Source: Bifidobacterium breve
Lineage (GTDB): Bacteria > Actinomycetota > Actinomycetes > Mycobacteriales > Mycobacteriaceae
Length of the DNA stretch: 5,652 bases
Assembly (NCBI GenBank): GCA_945882475.1
Contig: CAMCWJ010000202.1
Coordinates: forward strand, 1-5,652
Direction of reading: 5' to 3'
Every line of letters starts with the position of its first letter. The first letter of the stretch is position 1. The notes below the pieces were generated by a model, which saw only the letters and a program-made list of their open reading frames with translations, searched no databases and was not told where the DNA came from. Of this stretch, positions 5,646-5,652 are shown in pieces. The position numbers were made by a program, and so were the translations under genes.

Positions 5646-5652
5646 CAGGCAA

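Noticed and set aside
5573..5652. tRNA-Ala 3' end as an integration site of a mobile element
   Set aside because: tRNA genes are common attachment sites, but the window ends seven bases downstream with no integrase and no repeated tRNA 3' fragment in view.

Overview
The window is a high-GC, tightly packed chromosomal segment that looks actinobacterial and most likely mycobacterial (Mycobacterium/Mycolicibacterium). The strongest pointer is the phosphoglucomutase, whose N-terminus and whole length recall M. tuberculosis PgmA (Rv3068c). It is flanked by a divergent pair of crcB/fluC genes, as I remember for Rv3069-Rv3070. Frequent GTG starts, GTGA stop/start overlaps, a Septum_formation-type lipoprotein and a TANNNT-type -10 box before the tRNA fit the same picture. 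The taxonomic call rests on recall, not on a search.

Layout, left to right. (1) The 3' portion of a MgtE-type Mg2+ channel gene on the + strand (nt 2-1294), its start cut off by the window edge. (2) A three-gene minus-strand unit, read right to left: crcB1 (2574-2206), crcB2 (2209-1844, overlapping crcB1 by 4 bases) and a small putative lipoprotein (1823-1308), which converges on mgtE with a 13-base gap. (3) A 67-base divergent gap (2575-2641), with a perfect 18-bp inverted repeat just inside the next gene (2658-2675). (4) A plus-strand unit of pgmA (2642-4276) and a 12-helix MFS transporter (4273-5526), joined by another GTGA overlap. (5) A short spacer with a good promoter, then tRNA-Ala(GGC) at 5573-5645. 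No stretch above about 70 bases lacks a gene.

How the genes may fit together: the two short CrcB proteins are four-helix halves of a fluoride channel and differ in ways that suggest a heterodimer. Beside them is a Mg2+-dependent phosphosugar mutase of a class long known to be fluoride-sensitive, and further away a Mg2+ channel. The locus can be read as Mg2+/fluoride housekeeping around glucose-phosphate metabolism, but that link is inference. The lipoprotein and the MFS transporter have no assigned substrate. I see no mobile element, CRISPR array, phage gene, riboswitch or clearly broken gene. The window is mostly ordinary core chromosome; the best leads are the paired fluoride-channel subunits and the inverted repeat at the pgmA start.
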